From Magnolia sinica (lineage: Eukaryota > Streptophyta > Magnoliopsida > Magnoliales > Magnoliaceae): a stretch of DNA of 64,000 nucleotides. Positions 44,901 through 53,879 of the stretch are shown in pieces; positions within the stretch are counted from its first letter, which is position 1, and the number at the start of each line of letters is the position of its first letter. The notes under the pieces were generated by a model. It did not search any database and was not told where the DNA came from. It was given only the letters and a program-made list of their open reading frames with translations. The position numbers and the translations under genes are program-made. The stretch is from NCBI RefSeq assembly GCF_029962835.1, contig NC_080588.1, positions 62,086,001 to 62,150,000 on the forward strand, read 5' to 3'.

Positions 44901-47293
44901 ATATTTCGCCCTCTGAACCAACATCTTTTTGCCCCCAAAGCTTTCTCCATTTAGCATGGAGATCACTTCATAGATCTCTTCTTCGGAACTCATTCTAATC
45001 AGGGTGAAGCCTCTGAGTTGCCCGGTGGTTCAATCTCTTGGCATAACTACATCCATGACTAGCCCTGCTCGGCCAAAAACACAGGATATGTTGATCGGAA
45101 GACATCCCTCCGGATAGCCTCTTGCGTAGAGTGTGGGGTAGGATTCCAAGGATCTGGTAAATCTCTGAACACTGGCCTTTTCTTTACCCTTTTTTCCTAC
45201 TACATCTGTCCATGAGGACTGGTCTTCTCAATCAGTTGCTTTTGAAGACGTTTCCGGTTGCATTTCCGATGGGTCACCGGTCATCGTCTTCATCGCTGTT
45301 CATCGCCGGTCAACATAGGGTTTGTTATTACAACAACGTTTGTAATTCTTCCTCTAAGGATCTCCATAGACAGATATCCTAGTCCTACATAAGTATCTAT
45401 GGTCTCTAACATCATTTGAGTTTGTGGTTCCTCATATTCATATGCTCTCAGAGTGGTTATCATTTAACAAGTTCTAAAAATGGCTTCCCCACCTTTCATT
45501 GATCTAATTTTCCTTTACTAATACTCTTTTCTGAAAGCTTCTTTCACTACAGATATCCTAGTCCTACATAAGTATCTATGGTCTCTAACATCATTTGAGT
45601 TTGTGGTTCCTCATATTCATATGCTCTCAGAGTGGTTATCATTTAACAAGTTCTAAAAATGGCTTCTCCACCTTTCATTGATCTAATTTTCCTTTACTAA
45701 TACTGCTTCGTTATCGCTCTTAAAGCATCTAACGGGATCTAGGCCTCTATCATTCCTTCCTCATTTTTACAAGTTTGAAGACATTTTTATCACCTTCTCT
45801 TGCCTACAAAGATTATCATAAGCGTTAAGTTTAGCCTCACTTACTACTTTCTTAGCAATCTTTTAGCCATTTCTATATTGTTCAAATTTTTTATCGTTTC
45901 TAGCCCCTCACCAAGCTTTAAAACATGAACATTTCTTGTGAATAAATTTTTGTACATCATTATTCCACGACCAAGTTTCTTTATATGTTTGGCCTTTTCC
46001 TCTAGATACTCCTAAAACATCTTTTGCCATTTTCCTAATGGACTCAACTATCTCATTCCACGTAACATTTACTCTTCCTTGAAATTCCATTTTCCTTCTT
46101 CCATCAATTTATTTCTAAATAACATTGTTTCATCTCCTTTTAAATTCCACCACCTAGTTTTTGGACAACTATTAATTTCACTCCCTTTCTTTCATCTCTT
46201 AATGTAAACATCCATAAATCATAATCATTAACCTATGTTGCAAAATTAGACTCAATTTGGGTATAACCATGTAATCCTTATATATTAAGGTTCCATTTTC
46301 CTAAGTAGAGAAAAATCTATTTGGCTTGTATATGATCCACTTTTGAAAGTTATTAAATGTTTATTTCTCTTTGGGATGAAGACCAAATGCCCCCTTTGTA
46401 TAGTTTCTAGGACCAACCGCCTCTTCATATTACTTTTCTTCCAGCCCTCTCACCAAATCTACTAAGTAATCCCATGTACCCCCGGCTGTTAAGGTAAATA
46501 GCAAAGCAACGTTATTATTGTGATTTATTCCAACCACACCTGGTAACACTTCTTTTAGGCCGTGCGTAAAACATACAAACTCCATTGGGTCCACTATTTT
46601 GTATATGTGAAAGCCACTCCATCCATCACATAAGGACCCCTTGCATACACCATACATACAAAATATCAGCCCATAAAAAATCCAGATGGGCCAAATCAAT
46701 GGAAACCATGTAAATTGTGCCTAAAACCTTTAAAGTTCACTGCGGTGTGGCCTGCCTGAGTTTTGGATCTACATGATTGAATTGGACTAGGAAAATACCT
46801 TATCTAGAAGGTTTGGTTAGAATCAGCATTGGAGCTAGGATTTACAGATGCCAAATGGATTGGCTTTTCAATAAGGAAATCATCTAGGGGTGTATCGGCG
46901 TATTGCTCAAAGAGATCTAACCCAAACCATCCAAATCGTATCGTCATCTAATACTTATCTTTTTTTTAAAAATAAAATAAAATTAGCCGAAAGGACGATC
47001 TCTGGAACTAGTACTAGTACGAAATAGGTGCAGATAGCAGATCGGAAAGAGAAATATGATTCCATGAAACCCTAGCAGGAGAAATGCAGAGACATGGATG
47101 GGAAGAACAGACCGTTCTGGAGGTAAGGGCCGTAGTCGGTGGCGGAGAGATGCATCTTGATGTCGTCAAGGGTCTCGCACTGGCAGAGATTGTTGTAGTC
47201 TGCTGCGGTTAGGAGCCCAGATCTGTGCCCTCTCACGATCGCCTCCAAGTATCCGCCATGGATGTTGAATGTCATAGCTTCGAATCCGTACAT
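26990..47293 (-). CDS. VHA-d: V-type proton ATPase subunit d (V0 sector), ten exons
   Basis: Complete gene. Exons (minus order): 47293-47113, 32166-32046, 31879-31772, 31693-31591, 31223-31143, 30997-30912, 30737-30678, 30579-30531, 29217-29083, 27121-26990. They sum to 1056 nt: 351 codons plus TAG, the known length of plant VHA-d. Every intron is GT-AG and phases join without error. Protein blocks: [93 protein letters not shown]. Known: subunit d sits on the cytosolic face of the V0 membrane sector, caps the c-ring and couples it to the central stalk in tonoplast and endomembrane proton pumps; it has no membrane helix of its own. No stops or frameshifts, so it is probably functional. Introns 1, 8 and 9 hold transposons; intron 1 spans 14.9 kb. 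Confidence 0.97.
27122..27870. other. VHA-d intron 9, left part, no other feature
   Basis: AT-rich intron sequence. A diverged direct repeat TAGAAGTCTGTGTGAATGTAGCCAACACCCCATG / TAGAAGTTCTTGTGACTGTGGCCAACACCCCGTA occurs near 27508 and 27585. Confidence 0.6.
27875..28848. mobile_element. GGGTTGGGT word-rich TIR element in VHA-d intron 9
   Basis: The left end (GGGGCTGCAACTTGGGTCAGG) and the reverse complement of the right end (GGTATGCAACTCGGGTCAGA) are clear terminal inverted repeats. The arms are full of GGGTTGGGT / AACCCAACC variants. A LINE fragment sits between the arms. Confidence 0.65.
28026..28620 (-). mobile_element. 5'-truncated L1 LINE fragment nested in the intron 9 element
   Basis: Poly(A) is seen as a T run at 28026-28033. 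The minus strand reads the C-terminal zf-RVT region in pieces: [17 protein letters not shown], a CITFLS-type segment, and [20 protein letters not shown] near the end. Same orientation as VHA-d. Stops make it inactive. Confidence 0.8.
29083..29217 (-). CDS. VHA-d: VHA-d exon 9 (residues 264-308)
   Basis: Encodes [18 protein letters not shown], then the SYGESQ block, ending LCLAFEQQ. Acceptor TTGTAG|G, donor CAG|GTATAG. Confidence 0.96.
29218..30530. repeat. VHA-d intron 8 with a TAGCGTACGCTA word-rich relic
   Basis: 29541-29563 is a T run preceded by TTTTC repeats. 29630-29735 is a short block of GTAGCGTA, TAGCGTACGCTAC and CGTACGTTATGTAGCG words, beside GTTTCAAATAGTGC. No second end was found, so this may be one terminus of a lost element. 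The rest of the intron is plain. Confidence 0.55.
30531..30579 (-). CDS. VHA-d: VHA-d exon 8 (residues 247-263)
   Basis: A 49-bp exon encoding [16 protein letters not shown]. Acceptor TTCACAG|G, donor CAG|GTAATT. Confidence 0.95.
30678..30737 (-). CDS. VHA-d: VHA-d exon 7 (residues 227-247)
   Basis: Encodes [19 protein letters not shown]. Acceptor ATGCAG|T, donor TTACT|GTAAGC. Confidence 0.95.
30912..30997 (-). CDS. VHA-d: VHA-d exon 6 (residues 199-227)
   Basis: Encodes [20 protein letters not shown] then RAVNITIN. Acceptor TATAG|A, donor ACAG|GTGAG. Confidence 0.96.
31098..31117. repeat. (GA)n microsatellite in VHA-d intron 5
   Basis: Short GA run about 26 bp past the exon 5 donor, next to a 26-bp direct repeat (GAGAGCAACATAAATGTGGA). 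Confidence 0.9.
31143..31223 (-). CDS. VHA-d: VHA-d exon 5 (residues 172-198)
   Basis: Encodes [20 protein letters not shown] then DFYQFCK. Acceptor CTGTAG|G, donor AAG|GTATGG. Phase 0 on both sides. Confidence 0.95.
31591..31693 (-). CDS. VHA-d: VHA-d exon 4 (residues 137-171)
   Basis: Encodes [20 protein letters not shown] and [14 protein letters not shown]. Acceptor CTTCAG|C, donor GAG|GTACTG. Confidence 0.96.
31772..31879 (-). CDS. VHA-d: VHA-d exon 3 (residues 101-137)
   Basis: Encodes [15 protein letters not shown] and [19 protein letters not shown]. Acceptor TTTTTTCAG|GT, donor GACAG|GTAGAC. Confidence 0.96.
32046..32166 (-). CDS. VHA-d: VHA-d exon 2 (residues 61-101)
   Basis: Acceptor CATGCAG|AG; donor AC|GTATGT, a consensus plant donor. 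The alternative GT four bases downstream breaks the frame with exon 3. Confidence 0.95.
32167..32450. other. VHA-d intron 1, 3' part, unique sequence
   Basis: The last 280 bp of intron 1 before exon 2 show no repeat or coding similarity. Confidence 0.6.
32461..38454 (+). mobile_element. L1-type LINE no. 1, 6.0 kb, 10-bp target duplication
   Basis: Flanked by ACTTGGCTTT at 32451-32460 and 38455-38464, with a poly(A) just inside the right copy. In order on plus: part of ORF1 (DUF4283-like, [20 protein letters not shown]; tail at 34.5-34.75 kb), apurinic endonuclease start [12 protein letters not shown] at 34754, RT ([29 protein letters not shown], then FADNT where FADDT is expected), and zf-RVT with [17 protein letters not shown] (37.2 kb) near the 3' end. 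The 5' end is truncated inside ORF1. Frameshifts and stops throughout make it inactive. Inserted in VHA-d intron 1, antisense to the gene. Confidence 0.93.
33063..33825 (+). repeat. 379-bp tandem duplication inside LINE no. 1 ORF1
   Basis: The block starting near GTAACAGTAATACGTGGCC (33071) recurs at 33450 (GTAACAGTGACACATGGCC) and continues to about 33825. Both read SFLSQGxNAxMGS and TPFKVKE.ASLLATK. 379 is not a multiple of three, so the duplication itself shifts the frame. Confidence 0.9.
38465..38880 (-). mobile_element. RTE-type LINE fragment, downstream part
   Basis: The minus strand starts [23 protein letters not shown], an RTE reverse-transcriptase block, and continues with ALTIV.LNL / [13 protein letters not shown] pieces that fit the next RT motifs. 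It joins in sense to the fragment at 45372-46290 across the L1 at 38881-45371. The part beyond 38465 (the catalytic YxDD region) is missing. Confidence 0.8.
38881..45371 (-). mobile_element. L1-type LINE no. 2, near full length, with RRM-containing ORF1
   Basis: Minus strand, 5' to 3': a leader near 45.3 kb; ORF1 with an RNA-recognition-motif-like segment ([53 protein letters not shown]) and a DUF4283-like part ([16 protein letters not shown]); a linker to 42.8 kb; endonuclease from about 42715 ([12 protein letters not shown]); RT ([48 protein letters not shown] at about 40660); zf-RVT ([19 protein letters not shown], then [14 protein letters not shown]). It ends in a (TC)n stretch and poly(A) (T run 38881-38902). 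The RT FADD motif is retained, but scattered stops and frameshifts break the ORFs. Same orientation as VHA-d, within intron 1. Confidence 0.92.
38903..38940. repeat. (GA)n run at the LINE no. 2 tail
   Basis: GA dinucleotide run directly inside the poly(A) of LINE no. 2; on the element strand it is (TC)n followed by A(22). Confidence 0.95.
45372..45712 (-). repeat. 179-bp tandem duplication at the LINE no. 2 insertion point
   Basis: 45372-45550 and 45551 to about 45712 are almost identical (single substitutions such as CTTCCCC/CTTCTCC). Both encode the same RTE piece ([15 protein letters not shown]-like). The left copy abuts the 5' end of LINE no. 2. Confidence 0.93.
45372..46290 (-). mobile_element. 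RTE-type LINE fragment, upstream part
   Basis: The minus strand reads [17 protein letters not shown], a KWWNLKG-like block with stops, then [37 protein letters not shown] and [10 protein letters not shown], and then pieces leading into the RT. This is the linker between endonuclease and RT of plant RTE/BovB-like LINEs (often annotated as craniofacial development protein 2-like). The endonuclease itself is absent. Inactive. Confidence 0.78.
46291..47100. other. VHA-d intron 1, 5' part, repeat remnants
   Basis: Degraded repeat sequence with pieces of the foldback family (GGGTCCACTATTTTGTATATGTG, CACTGCGGTGTGGCCTGCCTG). No coding similarity. Confidence 0.5.
47113..47293 (-). CDS. VHA-d: VHA-d exon 1 (residues 1-60)
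   Basis: Starts at ATG 47293-47291, preceded by a CT/GA-repeat 5' UTR, and ends AACG|GTCTGT in phase 1. An in-frame upstream ATG at 47431 would add a low-complexity ER-repeat leader absent from the family, so it is rejected. Confidence 0.97.
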
Positions 47294-47295
47294 CT

Positions 47296-47298
<3 letters not shown>

Positions 47299-47338
<40 letters not shown>
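47299..47338. repeat. (CT)n microsatellite in the VHA-d 5' leader
   Basis: CT run on plus, (GA)n on the transcribed sense strand, ending 6 bp upstream of the VHA-d ATG. GA/CT runs in 5' leaders are common in plant housekeeping genes. Confidence 0.95.
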
Positions 47339-47339
<1 letters not shown>

Positions 47340-47495
47340 GGATTCGAAGAGCAGATCTGTTGGAGAATTCTCAAAGAAAGGACCCTTCCGAACAGGGCCT
47401 GCCTACCTGGTAAAATGCACGAGCATTTCACGTTAGATGCATTTCAAGGGAGGTCCAGAGACCAGTGAAGAGAGCGATTCGGTGACGCCGGGACT

Positions 47496-47890
47496 GTGGG
47501 GTCCACATTGATGTATTTGTTGTATATCCACGCCGTCCATCCGTTTTTCTATCTCATTTTAAGGTATCATCCCAAAAATGAAGCATATCCCATATCAAGT
47601 GGACCACACTACAAGAAACAGAGGTGGTTGAATGCCCACCATTAAAAACTTCTTGTGGGCCTGTTTTCCCTTCATTAAAACCTGTGTGACCTTATCAACA
47701 GGTTGGATGGAAAGTAAAAATTACGTTAAGCCCTGAGAAGTTTTCAATGGTGGGCGTTCAATCACCACTGTCTAATGTGGTGTGGTCCACCTGAGATTTG
47801 GATATGATTTATTTTTTGGTTCATGCTTAGAATGAGCTGGAAAAACGGATGGATAGCATGGATATACACCTATTCATCAAGTAGTGCACA
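47496..47890. mobile_element. Foldback MITE upstream of VHA-d
   Basis: The left end (GTGGGGTCCACATTGATG, TGTATATCCACGCCGTCCATC) is mirrored at the right end (CGGATGGATAGCATGGATATACACC). Inner blocks AGTGGACCACACTACA and TGTGGTGTGGTCCACCTGAG are also inverted. Same family as 5728-6136. The target duplication is unclear because the right end is degraded. It begins about 200 bp upstream of the VHA-d ATG. Confidence 0.78.
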
Positions 47891-48690
47891 ATGAGGACAT
47901 GCCATATACTAAAAATTATGGCCATTGAATTTGGACCGTTGGACATTTCCAATCACAGGTTTTTATCACATACATTTGACCAGCCTGATCAGTGGGCCGA
48001 CGTTATTTTTGGTCCATGGCATGTAAGAAATGTACCTTGATGAATGACCCGCATCTCTAACACGTGCCGTCCGCCCCTAATCTCTAAAACGTCATGTAAA
48101 CCATTTTGCTGGCAATTGATTAGATCGTTTGAATAATCCGATTAAATGGATACTCGAGGGATATGGTTAATCACTACAGAAGGCTACAAGACAGATAGTA
48201 GTATAAATCAATGGCCACACCATTTTCAAATGAATATTTCCTACTCTTTAATCCGATGTTCGTAAATGCTGGATGAAAGTGTCTTAAGGCCTAGGTGACA
48301 AGTGATCAAAGGGATCATCTGAATGGTGGTAAATGATTTACGTCTGGATAAAAGTTATAAATGATTTACAAGATGTTTGTTTGGCTTTAAGATTTATATT
48401 GTTTGGATAGCTTGTAAATGATTTATATTCTGTAATTGAATATTCATGCCTAAAATAATTTAGAGAAGTAATTCAACAAATAATATTCAAATTGTATATA
48501 AGAGTGGATGTTAAAGTGGATTATTGGGTTAAGCCCATCTCAATAAACTTTAGAGTTAAATAACTAAATATAACCAAAACATATCAAAATAATAAGATTA
48601 AAAATATGTTTTTTTATATATCCAAACACTTCAACTAAATAAACATTCAGCAAATAAATCTAATAACGAATGGTCCTCTCCGACAATTCA
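47891..48690. other. No gene seen
   Basis: AT-rich sequence with short GATTTACAAG/TAAATGATTTA repeats near 48330-48440. It may include one end of the Harbinger element that follows, but no terminal inverted repeat could be fixed. Confidence 0.45.
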
Positions 48691-48699
48691 GCTCTAAGC

Positions 48700-49620
48700 T
48701 TAGGTTTAAATTCTAAGAAAAAGTTTGGATAAGCTCGATAGATTTACAAGATTATTGACAACTTATCACATCATATCATTGTCGATGGTCATTAGATTTT
48801 TTAACTCCTCCCACACTTGGACTAACAAATCCCTTTCACTTCTTTTGAATGCATGAATTGCGTTGCATAGGCGGTATAATTTATTCAATGCACTCTCTTG
48901 AGGAGTTAGCTTCGTCTTCTTCTAGCATATTGGAGCAGATGTTCTCTCAGGTTGAGCCAGCGAATATGCATCCTTGGAGAAGAATTCATCACCCAATGGT
49001 GTATTTGATCTCATTCCTGCAAAGGGTAATGATGATATTGGAATATCATCCATTGGGTGATATGGTGGATTCTCTTTAGGAAGTTCTTCCGTAATACTTG
49101 TCTTGCTTTCAATCGTATGGTCCACTAAAAGAAAAAAACTATCTGCATCTCATGGAAGATTGGATTTGGCTTGGTCTTTATTGAGCCAACATCAAAGTGT
49201 GCATATTGATGAAAGTAATTCATAATTTACATTCGTCACAATCAATTTATTTTACAAATATAGATAGAAATAACATTATAAGAGATTATGCTTTGAACAA
49301 ACCCTGATGAAATCCTTCTAAATCTCTTTTTCTTTAGTTACACATTTTCATTCATTGTTCTATCCAAAGCCACTTAGATTCAATGCTTGCATCGTCGGAT
49401 TATATTTTTGACGCGTAATCCGCATATGATTTTTATATTTTAACCAATCCATAAGAACACCAAAGCCATCCAACACTATCTTTGCTACTACAGTTAGGGT
49501 AGATTTTCTCAGTAAATATATTTAAAAAAAAAAAAAAAACAAACCAACAACTTGTCCATCGGGTCAATCCAAGTGATGAATCATTTCCAACTATTTCTTG
49601 CTTTCAAAGATTGCGACATC
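48700..49620 (-). pseudogene. Myb/SANT-like ORF of a PIF/Harbinger element, decayed
   Basis: Minus strand, about 49490-49270: LDGFGVLMDWLKYKNHMR, ITRQKYNPTMQALNLSGFG, KCVTKEKEI.KDFIRVCSKH. This matches the Myb/SANT-like DNA-binding domain (Myb_DNA-bind_3 type) encoded by the second ORF of plant PIF/Harbinger transposons, which assists the transposase. A downstream piece near 49120-48930 (GDEFFSKDAYSLAQPE on minus) may be its C-terminal region. Internal stops are present. Confidence 0.7.
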
Positions 49621-49953
49621 CTAAATCACAAAAGATAAGAAAATCAATTGCAAGTAATATAGTCAAAATACATTGACAAGAACACATTGATTTAAATAAT
49701 ACATCGATTTAGAAAAATATTCATTTACTACGACATAGTCTAAAGACAAACTCAATGAAAACATAGTCAAATAAAAACTTAATAAAAATATAAATATAAA
49801 ATAGATTTAATCAAGACATTATCTAGGTTCCCGGTTATCCCACATTGTTTGTGATGCTTAACCTAAACTCAGTCCATCTTTAGCTCTCCCTCCTATCTCT
49901 TACGGCATCGCTTTCATCATAGCTTCGCCTGGCTCTTTTTCGTCACCTACAAG

Positions 49954-52525
49954 TTAGCTATCATTATCATCTTCATAGTCTACATAATTAAATATATCTT
50001 CATCGCCACTACCTTCATTTTCTTCTTCCATGTATTTATTTATTAATTCTAATTTAGGGCTGATGCCATTATTTTTGTTTATAATATGATTATGTAATAT
50101 GGAACATGTCATCACTATTTTCACTTGTGTTTGTAATGCATAAGTCCAGGTTGTTTTTAGTATTAGAAATCGTACTTTTAACAAAAAAAAAAAAACATTC
50201 AATGCGTTTCACAGCGATGAATGTCAAAAATTAAACAACTCCTTCATGTCCCTAAGTTGACAACCCTACCTGAATTCCTTAATATGATATCGTACTCCAT
50301 GAAATGGGGCTAGGAAACCAGGCTGATTCGCAAAACAGCATTCGCTAGTAATATTCACCTATAAAGTATAAAAATAATGTATTTAACTTCAATTTAAAAA
50401 TATTTCATTTAAATTTATTACAAGTGTACAATAACAAGATGATATGATAATGCCTAAATATTGCATATTTATACTATTAGTTGCATTAGCTTTCTTAGTA
50501 TTTAAGTGCTAATTTGATCTAATCATATGCATTTTAAACATGCGAGATGATTTTGAATTTAAATATGAATACGTGTTTAAAGGGATGAATTAAAGCTCAA
50601 GGAATTATCAATAAAGAATTGGAGATTTGGAGGACATTATTGAAAATTTCAAGTGCTAAAGATTCAAGAAAATTAAGTACTTGTTATGGAGAAAAGACTA
50701 AAAAACACATTATGCATTAATAGAAATAACAAATTGTTCAGTCCCGCCTGAGGTTGGTTTAGTCTAACCAAAAATGGCCAGAACAGTTCAGCAAGAAATT
50801 ATGATTTTTAGAGTTAATTCAGTTTAAAAATTAGGTCTAACCGAAGTGATATTCGGTGCCACCGAAAATGATCGTCAGTGTGACTTAAAAGAGATTGAGA
50901 CTTCAGACTTATTTTAATGAAATTCGGCTGTGGTCGAAGGAATATTCAACTAGACTTGGTGCGACTTTGGTGCGTCTGAATCGTAATAGAAGTGTGTAAA
51001 TTCAAACTCAATTCAAAGTCGGTTCAAGTTTTGCTTATTTAAATGGGTAAATTAGGCCTATCTAAGGATGAGGGTTTGAAAGAGAGCAAGGAGTAGTGGA
51101 GTGTCTATGAAGTCATTCTTTCTCTCTAATCTTTCGTTTCTAAGTAGTTTTTCATGTTTTTTGTTTAAGTTTATTTTAATCATGTCTATGGTTGGCTAAA
51201 TCTCTTAGCTAGGGCTAAGAAGTGAAGCTTGTAGTGGGCATAATATATACTTTGAATTCTACGTGATCAATACTTTTGTGCCTTATGTGGGAACTGAATT
51301 AATTGAAGTTGAAATCTATGTTGGTTTGTGAATAATGAATTATCCGCCCCATTATCCGACTAGATAGGATGTGATTTCGATTATAGTTGAGTTATCTAAT
51401 TGAATCAAGTGAATTAGACATTAAGAATAATTATAAGTGAGTCCTTAGCGATCTAGTGTTTTGTTTTATTGATTCTCCCTTAAATTATCTTAGTTTCAAT
51501 CATTACTTCTTAAAATCTAATTTTATAGTTAGTTTTAATTATAGTTCTAATTCTAAATTATTCTAGAGAACACACAAATATAAATCCTTGTGGATTCCAT
51601 CTCGGTCTCACTGAGTTAAAACTATAGCGCAGCCCACACCTGGGGTTGTTATCATTTTGGATAGATCGTAATACCTTTCGGAACAACGAGCTTCCCTCTT
51701 TGTATGATTACATTTGATAACACCCATGAATTTATAGCTGACCCTTCTCACACAGCAAGTATATATTGGAATTTTAAATTAAAAGGGTAACTTGCTAATA
51801 CATTTTGGAAAACAAATCCATTCTGATTACGCCACCTAGGTTGGTCTTTTAAGGGAATTATCGCTGGAATGAACATACGATCAATGGCTCCAACACACCC
51901 CTAAATTTTTTTTTTTTTGTCAGTTTATTACATGCCCTTTTTTATATATGATTATTATAAAATGAATGAAACATGTTGCTTACTAACTTGAAAATATGGG
52001 AAAATCCTTGTACTGATCATTATTTTAGGAGGCACCCCATTCCCTGGTAGTTTGAGAAAGTTATTATGGAGAAGGATGATTCATCAAGGATCTTATTGAA
52101 ATGGCGACTAATCTTTTCACCCGAATGATTAAAATGGTGTTGTAGTACACGATTCTTTACGTTGGGACTAAATGTATGTAAAAACATAACTAATAATCAT
52201 CTAATGTTACTTCAAATGTATCACACATGTTACATTTATCTTTCAAAATGTCTTGCAGGCACAAAAAAAAAATATTCTTACACATATGAATATAATTGAA
52301 GCACAAAGGACTTGACCGTTAATAAGCATTTGCGGCTTAAGCGTTTGTCTAATCATACGGATATACTTCAGGATCTTCTTTTGTCTCTTCTATCCAATTT
52401 GCTACCACTATAGTAGTGGTGACTGTTGCAAGCATTATAGTTTGACGAATATCCACACGGCCATCCTCAATGTCGGATACTTTCGACAATGAGTAAGAGG
52501 TGCCGGAATCGGAATCATCTAACAT
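49954..52525 (-). pseudogene. PIF/Harbinger transposase (DDE nuclease), decayed and interrupted
   Basis: Minus order: N-terminal acidic start MLDDSDSGTSYSLSKVSDIE (ATG 52525); a helix-turn-helix-side block (QHHFNHSGEKISRHFNKIL near 52130-52080); catalytic region GCVGAIDRMFIPAIIPLKDQ, PRWRNQNGFVFQNVLASYPF, FQYILAV.EGSAINSWVLSN; LTR insertion; then PGFLAPFHGVRYHIKEF-like and RDMKELFNF.HSSL; and the C-terminus LQTQVKIVMTCSILHNHIIN. Known: this is the DDE_Tnp_4 nuclease of PIF/Harbinger, which duplicates TTA/TAA. Stops and the LTR disable it. Confidence 0.85.
50445..51654 (+). mobile_element. Solo LTR (Ty3/gypsy-like) inside the Harbinger transposase
   Basis: 1210 bp, begins TGATAA and ends TTATCA (6-bp inverted ends). 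TATA-like GCTTATTTAAATGGG lies at about 51033. The 3' part (GTGGATTCCATCTCGGTCTCACTGAGTTA, then CTATAGCGCAGCCCAC) resembles the U5 end of plant gypsy LTRs. Transposase coding sequence stops at its right edge and resumes past its left edge. No 5-bp target duplication could be recognised. Confidence 0.7.
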
Positions 52526-52529
52526 GTTA

Positions 52530-53270
52530 ACTTAATATTGGAGAAATAATAATTATTGATTTTCAAGCCCTCTATCGTAATGATAAAAAAAATGCTCATG
52601 ATCCGGACAATTTGGATTTCTACCATGGTATGGTACATTGGGTTGAGCTTAAGTTGGGGAGCTAGGGTTAGTTCTCAGATTCAGTTCGGCCACCATTGAC
52701 CTAGCTTGTAGTTGGGTTGGGCTTTGGTTTACCCTTAACATAACCCATTTGCACCCGAGTACAAACATCTTGATTGGAAGGTAAACTAATTTCAATAGTA
52801 ATATTAAGATTAAACTATAAGAGCTAGATTCCACCCAAGAATCCTAAACTAGTGTAACATGGTTTCTTGATGTGCCATCATAAGGATATTAATAGCTTTA
52901 TGTTTTGGAATGATCATAATACAAGCTTTAAGAAGTGCAAGGATATCAAGCTCGTCTCCTATATTAGTGTACATCTAAGAGCATGTATTGCTCCAGGATA
53001 ATTGTAAAAGAGAGTCTTTATTGGTAAATTATATATAATAAAAAATTAAAAGAGCATAGCACTTTTCGTTCTTGTGTTCTCACGAAGAACTAAAATGTCA
53101 AAATCTCAAACCTAAATGATGGGCCACATGGTGAATTGGCTTAAGTAGGTGAATTGGTTGAAGTACACTAATAATTTTTCTGTAATCATTAATTTTAGCC
53201 CACCTTGATGGGCTACTGACATTTTGACACATAAATTGGATTTCTACGGGAGATGTTGCTAAAAAGGATC
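52530..53270. other. No gene seen; includes a short GGGTTGGGCT word block
   Basis: 52635-52755 has AACCCAACC/GGGTTGGGCTTTGG words like those of the intron 9 element. The rest is AT-rich and unassigned. Confidence 0.45.
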
Positions 53271-53275
53271 CTTAT

Positions 53276-53276
<1 letters not shown>

Positions 53277-53317
<41 letters not shown>
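53277..53317. repeat. (TA)n microsatellite
   Basis: Pure TA run of about 20 units. Confidence 0.97.
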
Positions 53318-53319
<2 letters not shown>

Positions 53320-53384
53320 ATAGCTATAATAGAGGGCATTTCCATGGGTCTCACCTTGATGGTCGTTGTGCATTTTTGATGGGG

Positions 53385-53806
53385 CTCACTTTAATGATTT
53401 ATTGCATATCCATGCCGTCCATCCATTTCTCTAACCCATTTTAGGATGGGTCCCACAATTATGCAAATCCAAATCTCAGGTGGACCACACCACAGGAAAT
53501 GGTGGCGGTTGAGTGCCTCACTATTGAAATTTTGAAAGGGCCCATTGTAAGGTTTTTGTAATGCTTATTTACAATCTAACCTGTTCATAATGTCAAGGAG
53601 ATCCGAATTAAAGAAAAATACAAGATATTCTAAAAACTTGTGTGGCCACAAAAAGTTTTTTAAGGGTCATTCACCATTGTTTATAGTAGTATGGTCCACC
53701 TGAGATTTGGATCATCTAAAGGTTTGGAATCTTAAAATGAGATGAAAAAATAGATGGATCGCATGGATGTACAAAAAACACATCATGGTGGGCCCCACAT
53801 GGTTCA
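53385..53806. mobile_element. Foldback MITE copy
   Basis: The left end TGGGGCTCACTTTAATGATTTATTGCATATCCATG is mirrored by GGATGTACAAAAAACACATCATGGTGGGCCCCACA on the right. Inner GGTGGACCACACCACAGG and TATGGTCCACCTGAG are inverted. Same family as 5728-6136. Confidence 0.78.
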
Positions 53807-53879
53807 GGTGGAACCTTCGTAGGGTTCTCTAATTGGGCGCGAATTGGGTACTACCCCGACTAGACCTGGCTAGAGATGG

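Noticed and set aside
47294-47431. Upstream in-frame ATG extending VHA-d by 46 residues
   Set aside because: The extension is an ER dipeptide run from the GA microsatellite plus unrelated residues; the family starts at MYGFEAM.
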